DNA from: an uncultured Bacteroidota bacterium
GTDB lineage: Bacteria > Bacteroidota > Bacteroidia > Bacteroidales > P3
Assembly: GCA_902762805.1 (NCBI GenBank)
Contig: CACWPQ010000002.1
Span: 1-64,000, forward strand
Direction of reading: 5' to 3'
Length of the DNA stretch: 64,000 nucleotides
In this document: positions 8,529 to 15,925 of the stretch, piece after piece
How the letters are laid out: every line of letters starts with the position of its first letter
Position numbering within the stretch: the first letter of the stretch is position 1
Notes under the pieces: model-generated
Databases searched by the model: none
What the model was told of the DNA's origin: nothing
Seen by the model: the letters and a program-made list of their open reading frames with translations, nothing else
Position numbers and translations under genes: made by a program

Positions 8529-9461
8529 TTATTTCATTTTCAAAAGAGCTGCGGCGCCGAGGATGGCCACCTCGTTGGCCTTGAGTTCGGACATGCGGAT
8601 TTGGCACGAGCCGGCGAAGATGTTGAGCAGATAGCGGTCGAAGGCCTCGCGGAGGGGCTTCAGCAAGGGCTCGCCGACCTGTGCGGGGCCACCCATGAGG
8701 AAGATGGCCTCGGGGGCGGAGAAGGTGACGGCGTTGGCCATGGCGAGGCCGAGCTGGTCGCCGACAGTCTCCCACGTCTTGAGTGCGATGGGGTCGCCTT
8801 GGTGGGCCAGCTCACCAATCAACTTGCTGGTGACCTCGGGCGAGACGGGAATTCCCTTCAACTCGCAGTAGGTCTGCACGATGCCGCGAGCCGAGGTGTA
8901 GGTCTCGAGGCAACCCTCGCGGCCGCAGGTGCACTTGCGCCCGTGCTGGTAGAGGATGGCATGGCCGAGCTCGCCGGCGGCACCGGTGGAGCCGTGGACG
9001 AGACGTCCGTCGACGACGATGCCGCTGCCGACGCCAGTGCCGAGGGTGAACATGATGAAATGGCGCATGCCCTTGGCGCCGCCGTAGATGTATTCGCCGT
9101 AGGCGGCGGCGTTGGCGTCGTTGGAGAGGACGACGGGGGTGTCGCGATAGCGGTGGATTTCCTTGGCGAAGTCGAGGACACCCTTCATGGTGAGGTTGGG
9201 GGCGTTGTCGACGCAGCCGGTATAGAAGTTGCCGTTGGGTGCGCCGACGCCGATGCCTTCGAGCTGGACAGCCTGGCCGTCGATGGCCTGCTGGTCGGCG
9301 AGCATGAGATCCACCTCGCGCATGAAGTCGCGGATGTAGAGCGCGAAGTCGGTATAGGCGTTGGTCGCCATGTTGCGACGCTGAACGATGTTGCCGTTCT
9401 CGGTGACCAGTCCGAGGTCGGTGTTGGTGCCACCGAGGTCCACTCCAATGGAATATTTCAT
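8529..9461 (-). CDS. ROK family sugar kinase (glucokinase-like)
   Basis: This 310-residue kinase has the phosphate-binding motif DLGGTNT at residues 8-14, the NDANAAAYGEY segment around the catalytic aspartate, the GTGVGSGIV phosphate loop, and the ROK zinc-binding signature CTCGREGCLE. The length is normal for the family. ROK members phosphorylate glucose, N-acetylmannosamine or other hexoses; the substrate cannot be fixed from sequence. The gene is just upstream of the GH92 mannosidase, suggesting a shared sugar-use transcript driven by the consensus promoter at 9487-9517. Confidence 0.9.
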   Translation of the reverse strand: MKYSIGVDLGGTNTDLGLVTENGNIVQRRNMATNAYTDFALYIRDFMREVDLMLADQQAIDGQAVQLEGIGVGAPNGNFYTGCVDNAPNLTMKGVLDFAKEIHRYRDTPVVLSNDANAAAYGEYIYGGAKGMRHFIMFTLGTGVGSGIVVDGRLVHGSTGAAGELGHAILYQHGRKCTCGREGCLETYTSARGIVQTYCELKGIPVSPEVTSKLIGELAHQGDPIALKTWETVGDQLGLAMANAVTFSAPEAIFLMGGPAQVGEPLLKPLREAFDRYLLNIFAGSCQIRMSELKANEVAILGAAALLKMK

Positions 9462-9486
9462 AATGTGTGCATATTGTTTGAGGGTG

Positions 9487-9517
9487 CAAAATTACAAAAC
9501 TTTCGCGACATAGCAAA
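9487..9517 (-). promoter_or_regulatory. Promoter for the ROK/GH92 transcript
   Basis: On the minus strand the sequence reads TTTG, 19 bases, then TAATTTTG, matching the Bacteroidetes housekeeping consensus TTTG-N19-TAnnTTTG. The -7 box is at 9487-9494 and the -33 box at 9514-9517. The -33 box overlaps the T run of the terminator of the upstream gene. Confidence 0.8.
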
Positions 9518-9548
9518 AAAAAAGTTGCCCCCGCAGGGCGGAGGCAAC
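9515..9548 (-). terminator. Intrinsic terminator after the small barrel gene
   Basis: Read on the minus strand, a GC-rich stem (GTTGCC at one end and GGCAAC at the other, 9524-9548) is followed by nine T residues. It ends the transcript of the gene at 9573-10040. Confidence 0.8.
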
Positions 9549-9572
9549 AGGGGTTTGTGTGTTGAAACGGTG

Positions 9573-10040
9573 TTATTTGCCCAGACGGTAGCGGACACCG
9601 AGGGCGAGACCCCAGCCGAAGCCAGTGCCTTCACCGATGAAGCGCCAGGCGGGACGCACATCGAGGCTGAACTGGAAGGGGATGGCGCTGGGATTCCACT
9701 CGACGCCACCCTGGAGGCAGAGGGCAAGGCCGAAGGAGTCGTTGACATTGTCGCCGAAGAAGAGGCCGAGGTTGGCGCCGGGGCCGGCGAACCAGCCGAA
9801 TTCACCGGCGATGTCGCCCTTCCACTGGTAGACGGCGGAGAGGCCGAGGTAGGTCCAGTCCTTGCCAGCGTCGATGCCGAGGTCGGTCTCGAGGCGGTTG
9901 CTGCCCATGCCCCACTGGCCACTGATTTCGCCACCGAAGGCGTTGCCTGCGCCGAGGCGGACACCGATGTTCTCAAGTTGTGCGTTGGCCGCGGTGCTCA
10001 AGGCGAAAACGGCGATGATTGCGAGTACGATTTTCTTCAT
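9573..10040 (-). CDS. Small outer-membrane beta-barrel protein
   Basis: This 155-residue protein has a clean signal peptide (MKKIVLAIIAVFALSTAANA, cut before QLEN). The rest alternates short strands with glycine turns and ends in an aromatic-free RYRLGK strand, the pattern of a small outer-membrane barrel similar to OmpW/OmpX-like families. I cannot assign a function. It has its own Bacteroidetes promoter (10095-10125) and its own terminator (9515-9548), so it is a single-gene unit. Confidence 0.7.
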   Translation of the reverse strand: MKKIVLAIIAVFALSTAANAQLENIGVRLGAGNAFGGEISGQWGMGSNRLETDLGIDAGKDWTYLGLSAVYQWKGDIAGEFGWFAGPGANLGLFFGDNVNDSFGLALCLQGGVEWNPSAIPFQFSLDVRPAWRFIGEGTGFGWGLALGVRYRLGK

Positions 10041-10094
10041 TTTGTGCTTGATTTTTAATTGGTTAATAAATTAATTCGCTGTGTTTTAATAGTG

Positions 10095-10125
10095 CAAATA
10101 TACAACTTTTTGTGAAATGGGCAAC
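10095..10125 (-). promoter_or_regulatory. Promoter for the small barrel gene
   Basis: The minus strand carries TATATTTG (10095-10102), with a weak GTTG -33 element 19 bases upstream (10122-10125). Confidence 0.65.
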
Positions 10126-10164
10126 GTTTTTTTGAATTTTTATGTTAAAATCGGGGAGGAAGGG

Positions 10165-10206
10165 TGGTGTAGCGGTAGGGGATCTCTAGGGTAATAGTAG
10201 GGCATT
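10165..10206 (+). repeat. Dispersed repeat, partial copy 3
   Basis: Contains AGCGGTAGGGGATCTCTAGG followed by GTAATAGTAGGGC, matching the first half of copies 1 and 2. The palindrome half is missing and replaced by the inverted repeat at 10205-10255. Confidence 0.6.
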
Positions 10207-10255
10207 GTCCGCGATTGTCCGCATATGAGGGGGAGGGGCGGACAATCGCGGACAG
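10205..10255. repeat. Inverted repeat upstream of tsaD
   Basis: The left arm TTGTCCGCGATTGTCCGC and right arm GCGGACAATCGCGGACAG are complementary at 17 of 18 positions across a 15-base loop. Each arm is itself a doublet of the unit TTGTCCGC. It lies 17 bases upstream of the tsaD -33 box, a plausible place for an operator or the terminator of an upstream transcript. Confidence 0.7.
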
Positions 10256-10272
10256 TGGGCAAAAAAATAAAT

Positions 10273-10303
10273 TTTGCCATGTCGTGCAAAATGTGTAATT
10301 TTG
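10273..10303 (+). promoter_or_regulatory. Promoter for tsaD
   Basis: TTTG at 10273-10276, exactly 19 bases, then TAATTTTG at 10296-10303: a perfect match to the Bacteroidetes consensus. The tsaD start codon is 12 bases further, so the leader is very short. Confidence 0.85.
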
Positions 10304-10315
10304 CACTTTGAAATT

Positions 10316-11404
10316 ATGGTTACAATATTAGCTATAGAATCGAGCTGCGACGACACGTCGGCGGCGGTGCTGCGGGACAATGTGCTGCTGAGCAATGTGA
10401 TTGCGGGCCAGAAGGTTCACGAGCAGTATGGTGGCGTAGTGCCCGAGCTGGCCAGCCGCGCCCACCAGCAGAACATCATACCCGTGGTGGACGCCGCCAT
10501 CCGCGAGGCCGGCATCGGGAAAGCGGACATCGACGCCGTGGCTTTCACGCGCGGCCCCGGTCTGATGGGAAGCCTCATGGTCGGCGTGAGTTTCGCCAAG
10601 AGTTTCGCACAGGCGCTGGGCAAGCCCCTGATCGAGGTGAACCACCTGCAGGCGCATGTGCTGAGCCACTTCATTGTCAGTGAGGAAGGAGGAAGGAGGA
10701 AGGAGGAGTTGACCGACGCGGCAGCCCTCTCTGCCATTCCCACCCCTCATTCCACACTCCTCACTCCTCACTCTCCCCCACTCCCCACCTTCCCCTTCCT
10801 CTGCCTCTTGGTTTCCGGCGGACACACGCAGATACTGCTGCTGCGCGACCACTTCGACATGGAGGTGCTGGGGCAGACCATCGACGACGCGGCGGGCGAG
10901 GCCATCGACAAGGCGGCCAAAATCATGGACCTTGGCTACCCGGGCGGCCCCATCATCGACCGCCTGGCACGCGAGGGCAACGCCGATGCCTACCGCTTCG
11001 CCACACCGCACATCGCAGGCTACGACTACTCGTTCAGCGGCATCAAGACGTCGTTCCTCTACTTCCTGCGCGACAGGCTCAAGGAGGACCCCGACTTCAT
11101 CGAGAAGCACCAGGCCGACCTCTGCGCGAGCATACAGAAAACCATCGTCGGCTTCCTGCTGAAGAAGCTGGAGCGGGCGGCGCTGGACCACAAGGTGACG
11201 CAGCTGGCCATCGCCGGCGGCGTGAGCGCCAACTCGCTACTGCGCAGCGAGTTGCAGCGGATTTGCGACAAGCACCGCTGGACGGCCTTCATCCCGCCGA
11301 TGAAGTTCTGCACCGACAATGCCGCCATGGTGGGCATCGCGGGCTACTACAAGTACCTGCGCGGCGAGCTGGCCGACATCAGCCTGCCGCCGTACACGAG
11401 ATAG
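10316..11404 (+). CDS. tsaD: tRNA N6-adenosine threonylcarbamoyltransferase TsaD
   Basis: TsaD transfers the threonylcarbamoyl group to A37 of ANN-decoding tRNAs. The 362-residue protein shows AIESSCDDTSAAV near the start, the metal-binding HLQAH (H110, H114), FLCLLVSGGHTQ and the C-terminal AGGVSANSLLR and FCTDNAAMV segments. The ATG at 10316 sits just after a consensus promoter. About 37 residues (121-158) between HLQAHVLSHF and FPFLCLLVSGG are low-complexity and come from an inverted pair of heptamer arrays; relatives have a much shorter loop here. The frame is kept, so the gene is probably functional. Its ATPase partner tsaE is at 63114. Confidence 0.95.
   Translation: MVTILAIESSCDDTSAAVLRDNVLLSNVIAGQKVHEQYGGVVPELASRAHQQNIIPVVDAAIREAGIGKADIDAVAFTRGPGLMGSLMVGVSFAKSFAQALGKPLIEVNHLQAHVLSHFIVSEEGGRRKEELTDAAALSAIPTPHSTLLTPHSPPLPTFPFLCLLVSGGHTQILLLRDHFDMEVLGQTIDDAAGEAIDKAAKIMDLGYPGGPIIDRLAREGNADAYRFATPHIAGYDYSFSGIKTSFLYFLRDRLKEDPDFIEKHQADLCASIQKTIVGFLLKKLERAALDHKVTQLAIAGGVSANSLLRSELQRICDKHRWTAFIPPMKFCTDNAAMVGIAGYYKYLRGELADISLPPYTR
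10680..10773. repeat. Inverted pair of heptamer arrays inside tsaD
   Basis: Left array 10680-10707: GTGAGGA followed by three AGGAGGA units. Right array 10745-10772: CCTCATT, CCACACT, CCTCACT, CCTCACT. The right one is the reverse-complement type of the RTGAGGA family, so the two face each other across about 37 bases. Both are translated in frame. Confidence 0.8.
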
Positions 11405-11556
11405 CCTCACCCCCGGCCCCTCTCCTTGCAGGAGAGGGGAGTAGATAGCGAAAAGAGAACATGCAAATTGAAAGGTAACAAGCTCATAAAACTGCTGCTG
11501 ATGGCGCTGGCCATCCACTCCCCTCTCCTGCAAGGAGAGGGGCTGGGGGTGAGGCT
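11403..11556. repeat. Inverted repeat pair framing the sprF start codon
   Basis: Left arm about 11403-11448 and right arm about 11511-11556 are nearly perfect reverse complements over 46 bases; the shared core is CCCCTCTCCTGCAAGGAGAG, followed by GGGGGTGAGGCT. Each arm also contains a small palindrome (CTCCTTGCAGGAG). The 62-base loop holds the presumed start codon and the hydrophobic part of the signal peptide; the right arm is translated. The left arm begins inside the tsaD stop codon. Confidence 0.85.
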
Positions 11557-12478
11557 TTGGGCGCAGGACATCCACTTCTCGATGCTCGACCTCGACCCGC
11601 TGCTGTTCAACCCGGCCTATAGCGGCTTCTTCGAGGGCGAAGGACGCTTCGGCGTCATCTACCGCAACCAGTGGGCGTCGGTCTCCACGCCGTTCCAGAC
11701 CCTCAGCGCGACGGCGGAATGGAACCTGGCACGCAGCCAGCGGAGCCACAACGGGTGGAACCTCGGCCTGTGGGTGTCGGCCGACCGCGCGGGCACGCTC
11801 GACTACGGCTCCACCTCGGCCAGCGCCATCCTCTCCTACTTCCAGCGGGTGGTGAACAACGACAACCTCATCTCCGTGGCCGCCGAAGTGGGCGTCGGAC
11901 AGTCGGGCTTCAACCCCGAGCGCATCGACCTGCAAGACGGCACCGAAACCTTCGTCCGCGAGAAAGCCCTCTACCCCACCCTGGGTGCGGGCGTGGCCTG
12001 GTTCCACCAAGTGAACGACAACCTGTACACCAAACTCGGCGCCGCGGTGCGCAACATCAACGAACCCGATATTTCCTACCTCGGCATGGAGGACACACGC
12101 CTCAGCCGCCGCTACAACCTCTACGGCCGCGCCGAATGGCGCGGATGGCCCGAGGTGAGCCTGCTACCCGTGGTGGGATTCCAGTACCAGAAGGGGTTCT
12201 CCGAACTGGTGTACGGGTGCGATGTGAAGTGGTACCTCAACGAGACCCCGCGCAAATACCTGGCCATGAGTGCCGGAGTGCTGGGGCGCCACGGCGATGC
12301 GGCGGCGGTAAACCTGGCGGTCGAGTGGACGGCCTGGATATTCGCCTTCAGCTACGACGCCAACCTCTCGCGCCTGGCCGAGGCCAGCCGCACGCTCGGC
12401 GCCTTCGAGATAGGTATCATCTACAAACTAGTGAAACATGACCGGCGGCACAAGGCGCTGCCGTGCCCGATTATATAA
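11468..12478 (+). CDS. Type IX secretion system PorP/SprF family outer-membrane protein
   Basis: This protein of about 336 residues matches the PorP/SprF family: after the signal peptide comes FSMLDLDPLLFNPAYSGFFE and VIYRNQW, the classic N-terminal signature, followed by a predicted barrel. SprF-type proteins partner with T9SS cargo or gliding adhesins at the outer membrane. No good ATG exists: the ATG at 11461 leads to an immediate stop, and the one at 11501 would cut the signal peptide short. I chose TTG 11468. The signal peptide is odd: after the hydrophobic core (LIKLLLMALA) comes a repeat-encoded stretch (IHSPLLQGEGLGVRL) before WAQ. The gene is followed by a PorE-like gene with the same oddity. 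Confidence 0.85.
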   Translation: MKGNKLIKLLLMALAIHSPLLQGEGLGVRLWAQDIHFSMLDLDPLLFNPAYSGFFEGEGRFGVIYRNQWASVSTPFQTLSATAEWNLARSQRSHNGWNLGLWVSADRAGTLDYGSTSASAILSYFQRVVNNDNLISVAAEVGVGQSGFNPERIDLQDGTETFVREKALYPTLGAGVAWFHQVNDNLYTKLGAAVRNINEPDISYLGMEDTRLSRRYNLYGRAEWRGWPEVSLLPVVGFQYQKGFSELVYGCDVKWYLNETPRKYLAMSAGVLGRHGDAAAVNLAVEWTAWIFAFSYDANLSRLAEASRTLGAFEIGIIYKLVKHDRRHKALPCPII

Positions 12479-12479
12479 G

Positions 12480-12620
12480 AGCCTCACCCCCAGCCCCTCT
12501 CCTGGGAGGAAAGGGGCGTAGATAGATGAAAATGATAAACAAAAAAATCATAAGACTACTCCTGATTGCTGTGGCAATCCACTCCCCTCTCCTCCCTGGA
12601 GAGGGGCTGGGGGTGAGGCT
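12480..12620. repeat. Inverted repeat pair framing the PorE-like start codon
   Basis: Left arm about 12480-12525 and right arm about 12577-12620 are imperfect reverse complements sharing GAGAGGGGCTGGGGGTGAGG. The start codon (12526) directly follows the left arm, and the right arm is translated as the end of the signal peptide. It is the same family as the pair at 11403-11556 but has diverged in the central palindrome (CTCCCTGGAG rather than CTCCTGCAAGGAG). Confidence 0.85.
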
Positions 12621-14100
12621 TTTCGCGCAATACAAGGTGGTGCACCTAGAAAAACCCTTCAACACGCCTGGCAGCGAGACCGGCGCGCTGGTGGTGGGCG
12701 ACACGGTGCTGGCCTACGCCTCGATGCAGCAGCCCGAAGGACGCAACAAGCACTTCGACATGGGCGGCGGCGTGATGCAGGTCTACCAGGCCCGCATCGC
12801 CAAGAACGGCAAAATCAGCCGCCCGCGCCTCGACCGCTGGGGCATCAACTCCAAGCGCGACCACACCGGCAACCTGGCTCTCGACCCGCTGACGCAGGAC
12901 CTCTACTTCACCCGCGGCGACGTGGAAAGCCTGCGCAGCGAGATATATGTGGCCAAGAAGAAAAAACGCCGCGGCTGGGAGAAGCCGGCCAAGCTGAAAG
13001 GCCCCGTCAACCAATCCACCTACACCGCCACACACCCCACCGTGGGGCGGCTGGCCGACAGCACGGTGATACTCTACTTCGTCAGCGACCGCCCCGGCGG
13101 CCTCGGCGGCATGGACATCTGGTACACCCTCATCAAGAACGGCAAGGCCGGCGAATGCGTCAACCTGGGACCCATGGTCAACTCTGCAGCCGACGAGTAC
13201 ACTCCCTTCTACGACCAGCGCAACGGCGTGCTCTACTTCAGCAGCGACCGCGAGGGCGGCCTCGGTGGCTTCGACATCTACTGCGCCCAGGGGCAGCGCA
13301 ACACATGGCAGAAGGCCGAACCCGTCTGCGGGTGCCTCAACAGCGAGCAGAACGACCTCTACTTCACCATCACCCAATACGACAGCCTCACCACCATGCC
13401 GGTGGCGGGCTACCTCTCCTCCAACCGCTCGGACAGCTACTTCCTCACCGACTCCACCTGCTGCAACGACCTCTACCGCTGGGGCATCGACTCGCTGATG
13501 CTGCAGCAGACGGTGGTCTTGGACACCGTGGAAACCAACATCGACACCATCGTCCACCGCGTGCAGCGCTTCATGTTCCCCCTCTTCCTCTATTTCCACA
13601 ACGACGAGCCCGACCCGAAGAGCCGCGAGGTGGTGACCGAGACCACCTACCCCGACTGCCAGCGCAACTATGCCGCCATGCGCAGCGAGTACATCGGCCG
13701 CCAGCAGAACACCGACGACTCGGCCATGATGGCCCTCTTCTTCGACACCTGCGTGGTGGGCAACTACGAGCGCGTGGAGCAGCTGTTCGAGTATGTGGAG
13801 AGCCTCCTCGACGCCGGCCACAGCATCACCATCACCATCGCCGGCTACGCCTCGCCGGTCTACAAGAGCGACTACAACCAGAACCTCTCGCGCCGCCGCA
13901 TCGGGAGCTTCATGAATATGATACGCGCGTGGCACAACGGCGTGTTCCAGGATGCGCTGACCGACGGCAAACTGTTCATCGACCAAAAACCCCACGGCGC
14001 CGTGGCGCCGACGACCGAGAGCCGGTCCACCGACCCCGTCTACGGCCTCCCCGCCGCGCTGGCTCGCAGGATAGAGATACTCTCATGTGAAATCAGATAA
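12526..14100 (+). CDS. PorE-like protein: PD40 beta-propeller with C-terminal OmpA-like domain
   Basis: This 524-residue exported protein has a signal peptide ending FAQ, then PD40/WD40-like propeller repeats at about residues 100-330 (LYFTRGD, ILYFVSDRPGGLGGMDIW, LYFSSDREGGLGGFDIYC), and a C-terminal domain with ITIAGYASPVYKSDYNQNLS, like the peptidoglycan-binding OmpA C-terminal motif. PorE of the T9SS couples the outer-membrane machinery to the cell wall with a related architecture; TPR repeats typical of PorE are not evident, so the assignment is to the general type. It directly follows sprF, the usual SprF/OmpA-like pairing in Bacteroidota. The signal peptide carries the repeat-encoded IHSPLLPGEGLGVRL before FAQ. 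Confidence 0.8.
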   Translation: MKMINKKIIRLLLIAVAIHSPLLPGEGLGVRLFAQYKVVHLEKPFNTPGSETGALVVGDTVLAYASMQQPEGRNKHFDMGGGVMQVYQARIAKNGKISRPRLDRWGINSKRDHTGNLALDPLTQDLYFTRGDVESLRSEIYVAKKKKRRGWEKPAKLKGPVNQSTYTATHPTVGRLADSTVILYFVSDRPGGLGGMDIWYTLIKNGKAGECVNLGPMVNSAADEYTPFYDQRNGVLYFSSDREGGLGGFDIYCAQGQRNTWQKAEPVCGCLNSEQNDLYFTITQYDSLTTMPVAGYLSSNRSDSYFLTDSTCCNDLYRWGIDSLMLQQTVVLDTVETNIDTIVHRVQRFMFPLFLYFHNDEPDPKSREVVTETTYPDCQRNYAAMRSEYIGRQQNTDDSAMMALFFDTCVVGNYERVEQLFEYVESLLDAGHSITITIAGYASPVYKSDYNQNLSRRRIGSFMNMIRAWHNGVFQDALTDGKLFIDQKPHGAVAPTTESRSTDPVYGLPAALARRIEILSCEIR

Positions 14101-14113
14101 ACACTACAACACT

Positions 14114-15367
14114 ATGACACTCGACAAAACCAAACAACTGATTGTCAACTACCGCCTCCCCCTGCTGCTGCTGGCAGCGCTGGTGCCGGCCTTTTTCGCG
14201 GTCGTCGACTATGCCTACAGCCTCAACAACGGCAGCATGGGCACTAGCGCCTACTACTTCGTGGGCTACGAAACGGGCTTCGGCGGACGCAAGCTGCTGG
14301 GCACCCTCTATGGACTCGTGCTGCCCGAGCAGGTGCGCTGGACCCACCTGCGTCCCTACATCATGGGCATCAACATCGCCATGCTGCTGCTGTTCGCAGG
14401 CTTCGCCTGCCAGGCATTGCACCGCATGGCCGACGACAGGCTCGCCATCCCGCTGCTGGCCGTCTACCTGGCCAGCCCCTTCTCCATCCTCGGCTGGGTG
14501 GGGAGCACGATGTCGATCTACTTCACCGAGACCTACACCCTGACGCTCACCCTCGCGTGGCTGATGCTCTATGTGGCCTGCCCGCGCCGCTGGTGGTACT
14601 ATGTGCTGACGGCCATTATCGCCGTCACCGCCTGCCTCATCCACCACACCTTCTGCTGCACCTTCTTCCCCCTGATGGCGGCGCTGATGCTCTACGACAG
14701 CCTGCCCGAAGGGCGCATCGACTGGCGGCGCGCCGTGCCCTACGGCCTCATCTGCGCGACGCTGGGCGCACTGCTGGCCATCATCTGGTTTTGCAGTCAC
14801 ATGAACATCAACTATGACGAACTGCACAACAGTATTGTGGCTCGCACATCCGAGGATGCTTACTGCCGTGGAAGCATGATCAAAGACTACTTCTACCTAT
14901 CCACTGGCGACGGATATAATCGGGCTGGCTTCACCGAATGGGAAACAGGTGTCATGCGTCTGCCGATGGAGTTCGTGCTGACGCTCGCGATGCTGCTGCC
15001 GGCGCTGGCAGTGCTGGCATGGCCATGGGTGGCGGCGGGACGCAAGGCCGGCAGCGGACGCTGGCGCTACTGGGGCGTGCTGGCGGCCGACGTGGCGATG
15101 ACGCTGCCGATGTTCGTCATGGCCACCGACTACGGCCGATGGTGGACGGCGCTGTGCTTCACCCTCTTCGCACTGCCGCTGGCGGTGGCCTCGCGGGGCG
15201 ACAAGGCCATGCGCGAGGCACTGATGGACATGTACGACTACTTCAGGCGCCACCTGCTGCTGGCGGCGGTCATCGTCGTCTACCTGCTGCAGCTCCACCC
15301 CCACCCCACCTTCCCCTACTTCGGCATGCAGCAGGCCATGCGCCTGCGCGAACTGATGGGCTTCTAG
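14114..15367 (+). CDS. Polytopic membrane protein of unknown function
   Basis: This 417-residue protein has about nine or ten hydrophobic segments spread evenly, with long charged stretches only between residues 230-290 and near 360. The layout is loosely like GT-C glycosyltransferases or flippases, but I see no firm motif. ATG 14114 is preferred; a GTG at 14087 in the same frame overlaps the preceding gene. It is the last gene of the tsaD-sprF-PorE run. Function unknown. Confidence 0.7.
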   Translation: MTLDKTKQLIVNYRLPLLLLAALVPAFFAVVDYAYSLNNGSMGTSAYYFVGYETGFGGRKLLGTLYGLVLPEQVRWTHLRPYIMGINIAMLLLFAGFACQALHRMADDRLAIPLLAVYLASPFSILGWVGSTMSIYFTETYTLTLTLAWLMLYVACPRRWWYYVLTAIIAVTACLIHHTFCCTFFPLMAALMLYDSLPEGRIDWRRAVPYGLICATLGALLAIIWFCSHMNINYDELHNSIVARTSEDAYCRGSMIKDYFYLSTGDGYNRAGFTEWETGVMRLPMEFVLTLAMLLPALAVLAWPWVAAGRKAGSGRWRYWGVLAADVAMTLPMFVMATDYGRWWTALCFTLFALPLAVASRGDKAMREALMDMYDYFRRHLLLAAVIVVYLLQLHPHPTFPYFGMQQAMRLRELMGF

Positions 15368-15433
15368 CATTTTTTTTGTAAGATTCCGCACCCTTCTGCG
15401 TCATATTGTTGTAAAAGAACCTCACACAGCGAT

Positions 15434-15919
15434 ATGACGCAGAAACAATTCCTGGACCTCATGCTGCCGATGCAGCCCCGGATGCAGCTCGTGGCCGAGC
15501 GGCTGCTGGGCGGCGCGACCGAGGCCGAGGATGCGGTGCAGGAGACGTTCCTCGCCCTGTGGCAACGCCAAGGCGAGCTGGAGCGGGCCCAAAACCCAGG
15601 CGGCTACGCCATGCAGACGCTGAAGCACCACTGCGTGAGCCAGCTGCGCAAACGGCGCACATGGGTGCCGCTGGAGAGCGCAGCCGAGATAAGCGACGAG
15701 GCGGCGGAGGCCGAAGCAGGCCTGATGGAAGAGCGCGCCGCACGGCTCGACGGCATGATGGCACGCCTGCCCGAGCGGCAACGCGAGGCGGTGAGGATGA
15801 AATACATCGACGGAATGAGCCACGAGGAGATGCAGCGTCGGCTGGGCATGACGAGCACCAACGTCTACGCCACCCTCTCGCGCGCCATGAGCACACTGAA
15901 ATCAATGGTAAAACACTGA
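15434..15919 (+). CDS. ECF-type RNA polymerase sigma factor
   Basis: This 161-residue protein has sigma region 2 (AERLLGGATEAEDAVQETFL, with the core-binding DAVQETFLALW) and sigma region 4 (LPERQREAVRMKYIDGMSHE, then MTSTNVYATLSRA as the helix-turn-helix). Size and domain order fit Bacteroidetes ECF factors. It starts a three-gene run with a single-pass membrane protein and an exported protein; the next gene occupies the usual anti-sigma position. Confidence 0.92.
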   Translation: MTQKQFLDLMLPMQPRMQLVAERLLGGATEAEDAVQETFLALWQRQGELERAQNPGGYAMQTLKHHCVSQLRKRRTWVPLESAAEISDEAAEAEAGLMEERAARLDGMMARLPERQREAVRMKYIDGMSHEEMQRRLGMTSTNVYATLSRAMSTLKSMVKH

Positions 15920-15925
15920 ACGACT

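Noticed and set aside
10680..10773. Frameshift or assembly error in tsaD
   Set aside because: Conserved motifs on both sides are in the same frame and the extra segment is repeat-derived, so an in-frame insertion explains it better.
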